Below, in pieces: positions 45,177 to 55,075 of a stretch of 64,000 nt of DNA; the stretch's first letter is position 1; each line of letters starts with the position of its first letter. The DNA comes from Microbacterium murale (GTDB lineage: Bacteria > Actinomycetota > Actinomycetes > Actinomycetales > Microbacteriaceae), in assembly GCF_030815955.1 (NCBI RefSeq), contig NZ_JAUSXK010000001.1, positions 1,798,001 to 1,862,000 on the forward strand. Reading direction: 5' to 3'. The notes under the pieces are model-generated. The model did no database searches, was not told the DNA's origin, and saw only the letters and a program-made list of their open reading frames with translations. The translations under genes were made by a program, and so were the position numbers.

Positions 45177-45985
45177 GGCTTGTCCGTTCCGCCGCCTGGA
45201 CCGTCTTCGTCGCCCTGGTTCTGCTCGCGCTCCTCGGCGCCTTGATCGAGCTTGTCCTGCAGTTCGTCGAGCTTGTCCTGGTCTGGCTGCTGGGGCTGCT
45301 CCTGCTCCTCGCCCTCGCCCTCAGAGGGCGGCGGCTGCTGCTCCTGGGCCTGCTGCTGCTTCTCCTGCAGCCGGTCCTCGAGCTCGTCCATCGTGTCGCC
45401 CATGCTGCGGTCGGGGTCGGGTGACTGCGAGTCCGCTTCTTCGCTGTTGCACTCCTCCGGCGTCTCGGCCGTGATGAGCAGTGCCTCGCCGTACAGCTCA
45501 GCACCGCCGGGCCCGTCGCCGTCGTCGACAGCGGCGTCGCCCTGACGCTCGATCACGATGGCGAGGTTCACGCGCACCGCACACACCTCGAGGCCATGGG
45601 CCAGCGGCAGGGCTTCTTCGAGCTTGGCGCGCGCACCGTCGAGATCTTCAGACCCGGCCAGCGCCGTGCCGACGTTGTACGGCGCCTTGTAGGGCTCGAA
45701 CCAGTTCAGGAACTCCTGGCCTTCGGCGGCGGCCGTCGATCCGGAGTAGTCGGCGACGACGTAGGTCGTGATCGCCTGGTGCGCGTACGCGTACATGCTC
45801 AGCAGCTTGCCGACGAACAGCAGCGCCGCCAGCGTCAGCGGGAGGGTTCCGATCGCGACCCAGCGACGGATCAGGCGACGTCGACGGTTGGCCGCGAGCA
45901 GCGCCGCCGCGGCATCCGGAGCGCCGTTCGCGTTCCCTTCCGTGGACTGGTCGGCTGAAGCGGCGGCGGTCACAGCATCCGTCAT
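45170..45985 (-). CDS. Membrane-anchored TPR-like protein of the MoxR/VWA operon
   Basis: This 271-residue protein has one membrane segment near residues 41-65, an external domain with TPR-like helices (PYNVGTALAGSEDLDGARAKLEE), and a low-complexity tail rich in Gln, Glu and Asp (from about residue 195). In Bat operons a TPR protein (BatC/E-like) often follows the VWA proteins, so this may be its counterpart; the match is by context and not by motif. It starts with a strong ribosome site (GGGGAGG) and overlaps the VWA gene by ATGA. Confidence 0.7.
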   Translation of the reverse strand: MTDAVTAAASADQSTEGNANGAPDAAAALLAANRRRRLIRRWVAIGTLPLTLAALLFVGKLLSMYAYAHQAITTYVVADYSGSTAAAEGQEFLNWFEPYKAPYNVGTALAGSEDLDGARAKLEEALPLAHGLEVCAVRVNLAIVIERQGDAAVDDGDGPGGAELYGEALLITAETPEECNSEEADSQSPDPDRSMGDTMDELEDRLQEKQQQAQEQQPPPSEGEGEEQEQPQQPDQDKLDELQDKLDQGAEEREQNQGDEDGPGGGTDKPW

Positions 45986-47010
45986 GCGTCACCTCCCCTG
46001 GTGGCGAGTCCGCGCATCTGCGCGATGAGGATCGTGGCGCGTGCGATCTCGACGCCGAGTAGGAGCACCATCACGAGGGCGAAGATCCAGTACAGCTCGA
46101 TGACGTTTCCGACCGAGCCGGATTCGGTGTAGTTCGTCGTCGTGGTCGGGGCCTCCGGCAACTCGATGGGGGTGTCGGCGGAGCGCAGCTGGTATTCCAC
46201 GCCGAGGTCCTCGGCGATGGTCTGCAGATTGGCCTCATCGATCACCGACATCGCCTGCTCACCCTGGTACTCGATGTACTCGCCGCCCTCGTCGGACGAC
46301 ACGCTCCCGGAGGTGACCTTCATCGGGCCGCCCTCGCTGGTGCCGTAGCCGAGCACGGCGCCACCGTCGGTGTACTCGGCGCTGGCGGAGAACGACTCGG
46401 GGTCGGTGCTGACCGTCTGCTCGCCGTCGCCCAGGTAGAAGACCATCCGCGAGCGATCGGGGGCCGACTCCGCGGCGGCTTTCAGGGTCTCCTCGACCAT
46501 GGTGCTCGCGATGCCGATCGAGCTCCCCTGCGACTGCGCGGTGACCTCGGGACGCAGGACCTCGAGCGACGAGACGAGTGCAGTGGCGTCTGTCGTCAGC
46601 GGCAGTCGCAGCTCGGCGGCGGCGTCGAAGCTGATCAGCGCGAAGCGCGCGCCGGGGTACTCGTCGACGATCGACTGCACGTCGGCGCGGACGCCGTCGA
46701 GCCGCTGCCCGTCGCCGTCCCAGTCCTCGGCCACGATGCTCGCGGTGGTGTCGACGACGATCAGGATGTCGGTGTCGGTCGCGAGGGTCTCGGTCGCCCC
46801 GCCGGGGATGCCGGGGCGCAGCAGCATCATGAAGCAGGCCAGCAGCATCAACAGGCGCAGCCCCCAGATGACGGGTGAAGCGCCGGTGCCGACATCCGCT
46901 GCGCCGGCCTGAGGGCGAACCGCCTTCACCAGCATCCAGACGACGACGAAGGCGACAGGTGCGAACAGCAGCACGAGGAGGAATACGTTGAGCACGGGTT
47001 GGAAGATCAC
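45982..47010 (-). CDS. VWA-domain membrane protein (BatB-like)
   Basis: The 342-residue protein has two N-terminal membrane segments, a VWA domain and a C-terminal membrane segment. The metal-ion-dependent adhesion site reads DTTAS instead of DxSxS, a conservative change. It starts with GTG at 47010 and overlaps the upstream VWA gene by GTGA; the upstream frame is rejected for that reason. Bat-type VWA proteins are membrane-bound and work with MoxR ATPases, probably in envelope or protein-complex maturation. Confidence 0.87.
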   Translation of the reverse strand: MIFQPVLNVFLLVLLFAPVAFVVVWMLVKAVRPQAGAADVGTGASPVIWGLRLLMLLACFMMLLRPGIPGGATETLATDTDILIVVDTTASIVAEDWDGDGQRLDGVRADVQSIVDEYPGARFALISFDAAAELRLPLTTDATALVSSLEVLRPEVTAQSQGSSIGIASTMVEETLKAAAESAPDRSRMVFYLGDGEQTVSTDPESFSASAEYTDGGAVLGYGTSEGGPMKVTSGSVSSDEGGEYIEYQGEQAMSVIDEANLQTIAEDLGVEYQLRSADTPIELPEAPTTTTNYTESGSVGNVIELYWIFALVMVLLLGVEIARATILIAQMRGLATRGGDA

Positions 47011-47993
47011 AGTCTGACCCTCCACAGCAGCACCAGGAAGCCGAGGGCCGCGACCAGCAGCACCGCGATCCAGAGGTTCGGGTTGTCGGTCCACACCACC
47101 TGTGCCTGACCGCGCAGCTCGGTGGCCTCCTGCTCCTGGACGTCTTCGATGATGTCGGACACGGTCGTGGTGTCGCGCAGGCCGTAGGCCTTCCCGCCGG
47201 TCGTCTCGGCGGCCGTGACGAGTTCCTGGCTGATGTCGGTGTCCACGCCCTGCACGGGGTTGAGTGCGAAGACGCGCACGCCGGCGGATGCGGCGTAGTT
47301 CGACGCTTCCTCGAGCGTGACGATCGAGTCGCCGTTCACCTCGTTGTCGGTGGCGAGGATGATCGAACGCGAGCGTTCGTCATCGAGGTGATCGAACCGC
47401 ATGGCGCAGGATGCGAGCCCATCGCCGATCAGCGAGGCGCCTGGCCCGTTGAGCGTGCCGACCCAGTGCTCCGGAATCTCCTCGACGTAGTCGAAGCTCT
47501 CGCGGATGCTCTGCAGATGCGTGCGGATGAACTCGTAGTCGTCGGTGAGGGGGAACACCTGCACCGGGGAGCTGTTGAAGATCGTCAGGCCGATGCGCTC
47601 GCCCTCGAAGCCGTCGAGCAGCTCCTCGAACACGCTGAGAACCTCGATGTCCACCTCGCTCATCGATCCTGAGACATCGAGGCAGAGCATGATGTCGCGG
47701 CTGGTGTTGACCGGCTGGATCGTTTCGGATGCCATCGGCCGCGCGGCCACGACCCCGCCGATCACGCTGGCGAGCACACCGAGAGCGAGCACACCCGCGA
47801 GGGCCACGGTGCGGCGCCGGACGGCGTGCTGGAACGACGGCAGTGCGCGCAGTCGCTCCGCCCGTGCGATCGGGGCGCTCTGCTGTTCGCGATGACGGGC
47901 GCCCCGGCGGAGGCCGATGAAGAGCCCGACACCGATCGCGATCACGACGACGGCGACCGCGATGAGGATGATCCACCAGTTCGCTAGTGCCAT
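47007..47993 (-). CDS. VWA-domain membrane protein (BatA-like)
   Basis: The 328-residue protein has two N-terminal membrane segments, a VWA domain with a full adhesion-site motif (CLDVSGSMSEVD), later threonine and aspartate positions (LATDNEVNGDS) and a C-terminal membrane segment. It overlaps both neighbours (TAG/ATG overlap upstream, GTGA downstream). The MIDAS should bind Mg and recruit a partner, likely the other VWA or the DUF58 protein. Confidence 0.9.
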   Translation of the reverse strand: MALANWWIILIAVAVVVIAIGVGLFIGLRRGARHREQQSAPIARAERLRALPSFQHAVRRRTVALAGVLALGVLASVIGGVVAARPMASETIQPVNTSRDIMLCLDVSGSMSEVDIEVLSVFEELLDGFEGERIGLTIFNSSPVQVFPLTDDYEFIRTHLQSIRESFDYVEEIPEHWVGTLNGPGASLIGDGLASCAMRFDHLDDERSRSIILATDNEVNGDSIVTLEEASNYAASAGVRVFALNPVQGVDTDISQELVTAAETTGGKAYGLRDTTTVSDIIEDVQEQEATELRGQAQVVWTDNPNLWIAVLLVAALGFLVLLWRVRL

Positions 47994-48475
47994 GAGCCCA
48001 CCACCTTATGGGCGGCCTCGGCACCGGCGATCGGGTCGACCGCCGGTCCCTTGCGGAAGATGCTGGGATAGTAATGCCGCTGCAGCGCATCGATCAGCGT
48101 GGGCGGCACGCCGAGTCGCACGAGGTCGTCGAGGGCGAGCACCGGGGCCTCGAGCCCGCTGTACTCGTTGACGAACGTGCGTACGACGCGGCTGAGTTCG
48201 AGGTTGGCGTGCCGCGCCGTGAGCGTTCCCGACCGATAGTCGGCTTCGATCTGTCCGATGCGCTCGTGGTATTCCTGCCGCAGCAGCGTGAGCACATCTG
48301 CGGTCAGCGGTACGGATGTCTGCGCATCGCCCTGCAGCACGATTCCGCGTCGAGGCTTCGTGAGGACGATCAGCAGCCAGCCCGCGAGGATGAGCACGGC
48401 GATGATGCCGAGTGCCAGCAGCATCCATCCCCACCCGTACTGCGCGGGAGGATAGAGCTCGTCAGTTCCGGACAT
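47984..48475 (-). CDS. Small membrane protein of the MoxR/VWA operon (DUF4381-like)
   Basis: The 163-residue protein has one membrane segment (MLLALGIIAVLILAGWLLIVL) and a helical cytoplasmic domain. It sits between the DUF58 and VWA genes, where Bat-type operons carry a DUF4381 protein, so it is probably the local equivalent; I do not see a strong signature. It overlaps DUF58 by 14 bases and the VWA gene by 10. Confidence 0.72.
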   Translation of the reverse strand: MSGTDELYPPAQYGWGWMLLALGIIAVLILAGWLLIVLTKPRRGIVLQGDAQTSVPLTADVLTLLRQEYHERIGQIEADYRSGTLTARHANLELSRVVRTFVNEYSGLEAPVLALDDLVRLGVPPTLIDALQRHYYPSIFRKGPAVDPIAGAEAAHKVVGSWH

Positions 48476-49349
48476 TGGCCCTCCGGTTCAGCATGCGCAG
48501 CAGCTGCGGCACTGCGTCATCCTGAGTGTCGAGGGTGGTGTGGCTGATCTCGAGGCGATCGAGCAGCTCGTTCAGCCGCGCGGCATCCGCCTGCGTCTGG
48601 GCGATGAGCTCGCCGAGCACCTCGCGGTCGCCGTGCACGAAGTCGGGAACCGCCCAGCGCGTGTTGACGTCGGCGCGCACCGAGTGCGAGGTGTGATCGA
48701 GCACCGGGTCCGCGTCGTGGAGCGTGATCCACAGCACATCGTGCTGCACGCGCAGGCGGCGCAGCATCCGCTCGGTGTCATCGGTGACCGGCGCATCGTC
48801 GGTGATGATCACGACGATGCATCGACGTGCGATCGTGCGCGCGACATACGAGAGGAGTGCATCACGGTCGCTGGGTGCGTGGCCCTCGGTGATCGCCTGA
48901 TCGATCGTGCGGAGGGCGTGCTCGAGGGCGCCCTCGCTGCGTCCTGGCGCGCGTCGGCGCACCCGCTCGGCGTCGCCGTGGACGACGCTGAAATCATCGC
49001 CGTGGCGCAGGGCGAGGATGCCGAGAGCGCCGGTGGCGAGGATCGCGAGGTCCTTCTTCGGCTTCTCGTCGTGCGCGAGCGCCGTCATTGACCTGCCGGT
49101 GTCGACGACGAACAGCACCGTGTGCATGCGATTCGCGCGATGTCGCTTCACCAGCGGGGTGCCGAGGCGTGCGGTGGCCCGCCAGTCGATGTCGCGCACC
49201 TGATCGCCGTACTCGTACTTGCGCAGATCCTCGAAGTCGAGGCTGCGCCCGTGCAGCAGCGATGCGTAGGCGCCATCGAGCGCGTGCATCGACTTCTGCG
49301 ACGAGTGGATGAAGAGCTTGCTCTTCACCTGCGTGATCAGGCTGGCCAT
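48462..49349 (-). CDS. DUF58-domain protein
   Basis: The 295-residue protein has the DUF58 signature YEYGDQVRDIDWRATARLGTP (in two pieces, around residues 45-65) and a following VWA-like part. DUF58 proteins pair with MoxR ATPases in almost every genome, but their function is unproven. The open frame extends upstream past the MoxR stop, and ATG 49349 is used because it gives the family N-terminus (MASLITQVKSKLFIHS). It lies 7 bases after the MoxR stop. Confidence 0.88.
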   Translation of the reverse strand: MASLITQVKSKLFIHSSQKSMHALDGAYASLLHGRSLDFEDLRKYEYGDQVRDIDWRATARLGTPLVKRHRANRMHTVLFVVDTGRSMTALAHDEKPKKDLAILATGALGILALRHGDDFSVVHGDAERVRRRAPGRSEGALEHALRTIDQAITEGHAPSDRDALLSYVARTIARRCIVVIITDDAPVTDDTERMLRRLRVQHDVLWITLHDADPVLDHTSHSVRADVNTRWAVPDFVHGDREVLGELIAQTQADAARLNELLDRLEISHTTLDTQDDAVPQLLRMLNRRANVRN

Positions 49350-49356
49350 GAAGGGA

Positions 49357-50566
<1,210 letters not shown>

Positions 50567-50719
50567 CACTGTCTCCTCGCTTGCGCGGGGGAACGGTGCT
50601 CCGATCTCCCCCACGAACAGCGTAATCGCAGCATCCGACTCGGACATCCCGAGGGGACGGGCAGAAATCCCCATGACTACCGGAGCTACTTGTACTGTCC
50701 TATATATGTGTGATCTACT

Positions 50720-51250
50720 ATGGTCATGCATCTGCGCCACGCCATCCTCGGCCTGCTCGACATCGCACCCCAGAGCGGTTACGACCTCGGCCGTGCATTC
50801 GCCGGGTCAGTCGCACATTTCTGGCACGCCGACCAATCGCAGATCTACCGCACCATCGACCGGCTCGAGGCCGACGGCGCCGTGGAGACCGAGCTGATCG
50901 TTCAGACCGGACGTCCCGATCGCCGGGTGCATGCGCTGACCGACGCCGGACGTGCGGAGCTGCATGGCTGGCTGCGCTCGCCGATCGAGGCAGTCCTGCC
51001 CAAAGAGCCCTTCCTCGCCCGACTCTTCTTCGCTGAGCCGCTCGGAGTAGAGGGCGTGCTCGCGCTGATCGATGAGCGGACGGAAGCCGTCCGAGCAGAG
51101 CGCGACCAGCTCGCGCAGATTCCGAGGTCGGCACAGGGACTCGGCGCCGTGCTGCGCACAGCGACCCTCGACGCGGGGCTGCGGGTGGCAGACGCCGAGC
51201 TCTCCTGGCTCGCCGATGTGCGGGAATCCGTGATGAAGGAGCTGCCATGA
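50720..51250 (+). CDS. PadR-family regulator
   Basis: The 176-residue protein has a PadR-type winged helix-turn-helix (about residues 3-85, HAILGLLDIAPQSGYDLGRA, then QIYRTIDRLEADGAVETEL) and a helical C-terminal domain for dimerisation (VirR-like). It overlaps the hydrolase by ATGA and probably regulates it. The ATG at 50720 is preceded only by the AT-rich TATATATGTGTGATCTACT and no ribosome site, so the message may be leaderless; an ATG at 50726 is an alternative. Confidence 0.9.
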   Translation: MVMHLRHAILGLLDIAPQSGYDLGRAFAGSVAHFWHADQSQIYRTIDRLEADGAVETELIVQTGRPDRRVHALTDAGRAELHGWLRSPIEAVLPKEPFLARLFFAEPLGVEGVLALIDERTEAVRAERDQLAQIPRSAQGLGAVLRTATLDAGLRVADAELSWLADVRESVMKELP

Positions 51251-52002
51251 CCGAGAGATACCCGATCGAGCACGGTCCGCGTACGGGTGAGTCGATCATC
51301 CTGTTGCACGGGGGAAACGTCGGCAACTGGATGTGGGAACCGCAGGTCGATGGTCTCGCCGGTCGGCACGTGATAACCCCGGATGTCGTGGCCTTCGGCT
51401 CCCGCTCCGCAGAGCGATGGCCGGGGCTCGGCGGCGCGGCCGACGACATCGCCGACATCATCCGCGAGCGTGCGCTCGACGGCAGGGCGCACGTCGTCGG
51501 CCTGTCGATGGGCGGAGTGATCGGCGTGCACCTCGCGAAGCGGCATCCCGATGTCGTCCGATCGTGCATGGTGACCGGCGCGGCGATGACCGGGATGGGT
51601 GGATTCGAACGTCGGCTCGCGGAACTGCAACTGCGGTCGTGGGACAAGCGTTGGTTCTGGAGCATGCAGGCGGCGATGTTCCGCATTCCGATCGACACGC
51701 GAGAGCTGTTCGTCTCGGACGGGATGGGCGTCGACAAGGATGCCGCGACCCGGATGTACCGCGAGATCTTCGACGGGGCGATGCCCGATGGGCGCTTCGG
51801 ATATAGCGGTCCGATGCTGGCGATCGCCGGCGCGCGGGAATCAAGGAGCGTCGCCGCGGCGTTCCCGGTGATCGTCGCGACGATGCCGCAGACGCGCACC
51901 TGGACGGCGCCGGGGATGCGTCACGTGTGGAGCATCCAGGACCCGGAGCTGTTCACGAGGACGATCGTGGACTTCGTCGACAGCGACGTCGTACCGGTCT
52001 GA
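51247..52002 (+). CDS. Alpha/beta-hydrolase coupled to PadR
   Basis: This 251-residue alpha/beta-hydrolase has the oxyanion HGG motif (ILLHGGNVGNWMW), the nucleophile elbow GLSMGG (Ser near residue 88) and an Asp/His pair expected late in the sequence (the GMRHVWSIQDPE region). The catalytic acid is less clear than in the other hydrolase of this window. It overlaps the PadR gene by ATGA, so a metabolite it makes or destroys may be the PadR ligand. Confidence 0.82.
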   Translation: MTERYPIEHGPRTGESIILLHGGNVGNWMWEPQVDGLAGRHVITPDVVAFGSRSAERWPGLGGAADDIADIIRERALDGRAHVVGLSMGGVIGVHLAKRHPDVVRSCMVTGAAMTGMGGFERRLAELQLRSWDKRWFWSMQAAMFRIPIDTRELFVSDGMGVDKDAATRMYREIFDGAMPDGRFGYSGPMLAIAGARESRSVAAAFPVIVATMPQTRTWTAPGMRHVWSIQDPELFTRTIVDFVDSDVVPV

Positions 52003-52004
52003 TC

Positions 52005-52937
52005 TCAGATCGAGTCGCGCGGGGCCTGGATCGCGGAACCACTGGTGCCGTCGGAGTAAGCGACGCGGATGGTCGGGTTGCTGAGGCCTGTACTGAGAAG
52101 TGTGCCGCCCAGGGTGATGCTCGCCCGCCCACCGGTATCGAAGGTCACCGTGCCGGCGTCACGGGACCCATAAGAGACGGATGCCGTCGCGCCCGGCTGG
52201 CCCGACAGTGACAACGTGTAGCTGGAGAGGAGCTTGATGCCGAGCAGCCCGATCACGTGGTTCTCGCTGATGCCGGTGAAGGCGAGAGGCCGTATGACGG
52301 GTGCGGGTGCGGGTGCGGGTGCGGGTGCGGGTGCGGGTGGAGCTGGGGCGACGGGTGCCGGGGCTGGAGCAGGTGCTGGCGCGGGCGCGGGCGCCGCGGG
52401 GGTGCCGGGAGAATCGGCATCCGGTGTCCCCCTGGAGGGATCCGAGGGGCCGGGCGCCGCAGGCGCCGCTGCGTCCGGTGCAGGCGGCCTCTCCCGCAGA
52501 TCTTCCGGGGATTCGGAATCCCGATCGTGGACGGTTTCGACAGCAGGAGCATCCGGCGCCTGCTGATGAACATCATCATCACGGTCAGCCGTCGTACTGC
52601 ACCGGTCGCTGCGCTCTCCGTTCTCGTCGAGCGCTCGCGGCACGCACTGAGCGCTCAGCGCATCGCGCCCGGAGACCGCTCCGGCACCGGATGCGGTGGG
52701 CGCGGTGTCGTCGCGCACATTCAGCGAGAGCGCACCCGCGGTGATCACGCCTACGATCACCAGCGCCGCGATGCTCACGAGCAGCCACGGTGCGATTCGC
52801 CGTCTCCGACCGGACGTCGACGTCGATGCGCGTGCGCTCTGCACCGGCTGCGCGGCCGGCAGCGAGGCCTCGACAGCGTGGACACGAAAGTCGCGACGCC
52901 GGGCGCTCACCGCGGGTGTCGGCTCAGATCCATCCAC
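52005..52937 (-). CDS. Membrane-anchored Pro/Ala-repeat protein
   Basis: This 310-residue protein has a cytoplasmic N-terminus, one membrane segment (about IAPWLLVSIAALVIVGVITAGALSL in two parts), two to three cysteines, a long Pro/Ala-rich stalk with a PAPA repeat, and a C-terminal beta-like domain (GQPGATASVSYGSRDAG). It is probably a surface protein with an extended stalk. The GTG at 52937 is an inferred start; the frame stays open upstream but would overlap the next gene. I do not recognise the family. Confidence 0.6.
   Translation of the reverse strand: MDGSEPTPAVSARRRDFRVHAVEASLPAAQPVQSARASTSTSGRRRRIAPWLLVSIAALVIVGVITAGALSLNVRDDTAPTASGAGAVSGRDALSAQCVPRALDENGERSDRCSTTADRDDDVHQQAPDAPAVETVHDRDSESPEDLRERPPAPDAAAPAAPGPSDPSRGTPDADSPGTPAAPAPAPAPAPAPAPVAPAPPAPAPAPAPAPAPVIRPLAFTGISENHVIGLLGIKLLSSYTLSLSGQPGATASVSYGSRDAGTVTFDTGGRASITLGGTLLSTGLSNPTIRVAYSDGTSGSAIQAPRDSI
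52301..52336. repeat. Six tandem GTGCGG repeats in the Pro/Ala protein
   Basis: Six perfect copies of the 6-bp unit GTGCGG encode PAPAPA on the minus strand. A 6-bp unit keeps the frame, so stalk length could vary by slippage without loss of the gene. Confidence 0.85.
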
Positions 52938-52968
52938 ACCAACACCATATCGATCAAGCGAACCGTTC

Positions 52969-53715
52969 TCACTCCAGGGAGGATGCCCGCTGAGCCGTTC
53001 CCGACTCGAAGATCGGGTCAGAAAGTCCGGGGGAGCGGATGCCGCGTCGGCGGCCCACCCACACGACAAGTGCGGCCACGCCGATGATCGCGACCGCGAT
53101 CCCGATGATGTAGCCGACGACACCGCCGTAGCCTCCCTGGATGTTCGGATCGAGGAACGGATACGGATACCAGTAGTGGTTGCCGTGGGCGGGACCGATG
53201 ATGAAGTTCGCCCTGATCAAGGTGTAGGCAACCCAGACGATCGGGAAGACGGCGGCGGTGAGCATCGTGCCCCACGGCAGCGCTCGTCGCCGCGGCGCGA
53301 AGAGGACGTCTGCGAGCAGGAACAGCGGGATGATCACGTGCAGGGTCTCGTTCGTCCAGACGTCGGAGATCCCGGCGATCGCGATGTGCCGCAGCAGCAG
53401 GTTGTAGACGATGCCCGTCACGATCATGTACGTGCTCACACAGACGAGAAGCGTCGCCAGCCATGCGGGCTCGGGCTTCGTGCTCCCTTTCGTGCGCAGC
53501 ATCCACACGCCGGCGATGATCAGCACGATGGCCGCGATGAGGTTGGAGAGGATCGTGAAGTAGCTGAAGAAGTTCACCGTCACGGTCGGAATGTGACTCG
53601 CCCACGGGGTGTCGGCGGCGGCCGCGTTCGCCATGGACAGCGAGAACTGGCGAATGATCGCCGCGAGCCCGAGCACCGCGGCGGCAAGACGTGCGTATGG
53701 CCACCAAGTATTCAT
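52969..53715 (-). CDS. Pr6Pr-type membrane protein
   Basis: The 248-residue protein has about six membrane segments; its pattern (FFSYFTILSNLIAAIVL, ETLHVIIPLFLLADVLFAPR and GNHYWYPYPFLDP) matches the Pr6Pr family of membrane proteins, with unknown function. The ATG at 53715 is chosen because it has GGAGGAAAC upstream. It follows the ankyrin gene by 47 bases on the same strand and precedes the Pro/Ala-repeat gene. Confidence 0.75.
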   Translation of the reverse strand: MNTWWPYARLAAAVLGLAAIIRQFSLSMANAAAADTPWASHIPTVTVNFFSYFTILSNLIAAIVLIIAGVWMLRTKGSTKPEPAWLATLLVCVSTYMIVTGIVYNLLLRHIAIAGISDVWTNETLHVIIPLFLLADVLFAPRRRALPWGTMLTAAVFPIVWVAYTLIRANFIIGPAHGNHYWYPYPFLDPNIQGGYGGVVGYIIGIAVAIIGVAALVVWVGRRRGIRSPGLSDPIFESGTAQRASSLE

Positions 53716-53762
53716 GTTTCCTCCGCGATTACCATAGCGGGACACGACCGCCGACGGTCGGA

Positions 53763-54986
53763 TCAGCCGCCGAGCAGCGCCACGATCTCGGTGTAGCCGC
53801 GGTCACGGGCATGTTCGAGCGCCGAGATTCCGTTCGCATCGCGGATGTCGGCATCCGCGCCATTCTCGAGAAGGGTACGCACGATTTCCTGGTGCGCCGG
53901 CCCGCCGTCGCCGAAGACCACAGCTTCCAGCAGTGCCGTCCAGCCGTTGAGATTCACGCGGTTGACGTCGATGTCCAACTGTGTGACTCGAGCGATGTAC
54001 TCAGCGTGCCCGCGTTCGGCAGCGGGATGGGCGGGCGTCCCGCCTCGCCGATTGGGGATGCTGAGGTCCGGACCGCCCGGCAACAGCGCCTCCAGCATCG
54101 GCACACTTCCCGTGACGCCCGTCATCACCCAAGGAGTGTCCTGCCGATAGTCGAACGCGTCAGGGTCGGCTCCCATCGCGATGAGCAGTTGCGCTACAGA
54201 GACGCGATCCGCCAACACCGCCCGCATCAGTGGTGTCTGCTGCAGGTCCGGATCGCGCGTCTCGAGGTCCGCGCCGGCACGCAGGGCGATAGCAGCAGCA
54301 TCCGCATCTCCTGACTGCGCGGCAGCAAGCAGCTCCGCATCGGGATCAGCCATCGGCTCCGCCTTCGATGCCGTCTCGAGGATCGAGTGGAGGCCGACGA
54401 ATCCGCGTTGATCGGCCATCTGCAATGCGGTGAGCCGTTCCGATTCGGATACGCGATCAAGCTCCGCGCCGGCGGCGATCAGAGTGCGTACAGTCGTCGC
54501 ATACTCAGGGTCATCCTGACCGAACCACACCGCCTCGTGAATCGCTTGATAGCCGATCCGGTTCACATGATCGAGGTCGATGCCCTCCTGGATCAGAGCG
54601 CCGGTGACGAGACCGTGCCCACGTTCGGCGGCGCGGATCAGCCCCGTGCCGTTCCAATTGTCCTTGTCATCGATCGCAGCGCCCGACTTGATCGTCAGGT
54701 GAAGGAGGTCGAGGTATCCCTCACTCGTGGCGATGAGATAGGCCGACTGCTGTGTGCTGTCCTTGGCGTTGACATCTGCCCCCGACCTGATCAGTTCGGC
54801 GGCCTGTCCGATGTCGTCAGCCCACGCCGCGTCTCGCAACTGCTCGTCGAGAGCCTTCTGCGTAGACGGCGTGGAGGGTTGTGTGCTCGGTGCAGTGTGC
54901 GGGGCGGGTGCGCACGCCGCGAGCAAAGAAAGGGATGCTGCGAGGGACAGCACTGCCAGCGTTCGCCGGCGGAATGGATCACGCAT
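53763..54986 (-). CDS. Ankyrin-repeat lipoprotein
   Basis: A lipoprotein signal (LSLAASLSLLAACAPAP) precedes about nine ankyrin-like repeats across residues 60-400 (for example RSGADVNAKD, TPLMRAVLADRVSVAQLL and LLENGADADIRDANGISALEH). It is thus a surface-anchored scaffold protein. Ankyrin repeats bind proteins, but the partner is unknown. The start at 54986 has GGAGG at good spacing; an ATG at 55019 is upstream. It lies 34 bases beyond the poly-G tract and terminator hairpin. Confidence 0.85.
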   Translation of the reverse strand: MRDPFRRRTLAVLSLAASLSLLAACAPAPHTAPSTQPSTPSTQKALDEQLRDAAWADDIGQAAELIRSGADVNAKDSTQQSAYLIATSEGYLDLLHLTIKSGAAIDDKDNWNGTGLIRAAERGHGLVTGALIQEGIDLDHVNRIGYQAIHEAVWFGQDDPEYATTVRTLIAAGAELDRVSESERLTALQMADQRGFVGLHSILETASKAEPMADPDAELLAAAQSGDADAAAIALRAGADLETRDPDLQQTPLMRAVLADRVSVAQLLIAMGADPDAFDYRQDTPWVMTGVTGSVPMLEALLPGGPDLSIPNRRGGTPAHPAAERGHAEYIARVTQLDIDVNRVNLNGWTALLEAVVFGDGGPAHQEIVRTLLENGADADIRDANGISALEHARDRGYTEIVALLGG

Positions 54987-55007
54987 GGCAAGCCTCCATA
55001 TGGATGG

Positions 55008-55041
55008 CACTGGCGGCACTCGATGTCGAGTGCCGCCAGTG
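55008..55041 (-). terminator. 16-bp perfect hairpin, terminator of the HbpS-like gene
   Basis: CACTGGCGGCACTCGA (55008-55023) and TCGAGTGCCGCCAGTG (55026-55041) form a perfect 16-bp stem with a 2-base loop. On the minus strand it lies downstream of the HbpS-like stop, separated from it by the 29-base poly-C run. Confidence 0.75.
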
Positions 55042-55044
55042 TTT

Positions 55045-55075
<31 letters not shown>

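Noticed and set aside
52301..52336. Possible CRISPR-like repeat
   Set aside because: The 6-bp unit has no spacers and lies inside a coding Pro/Ala stalk.
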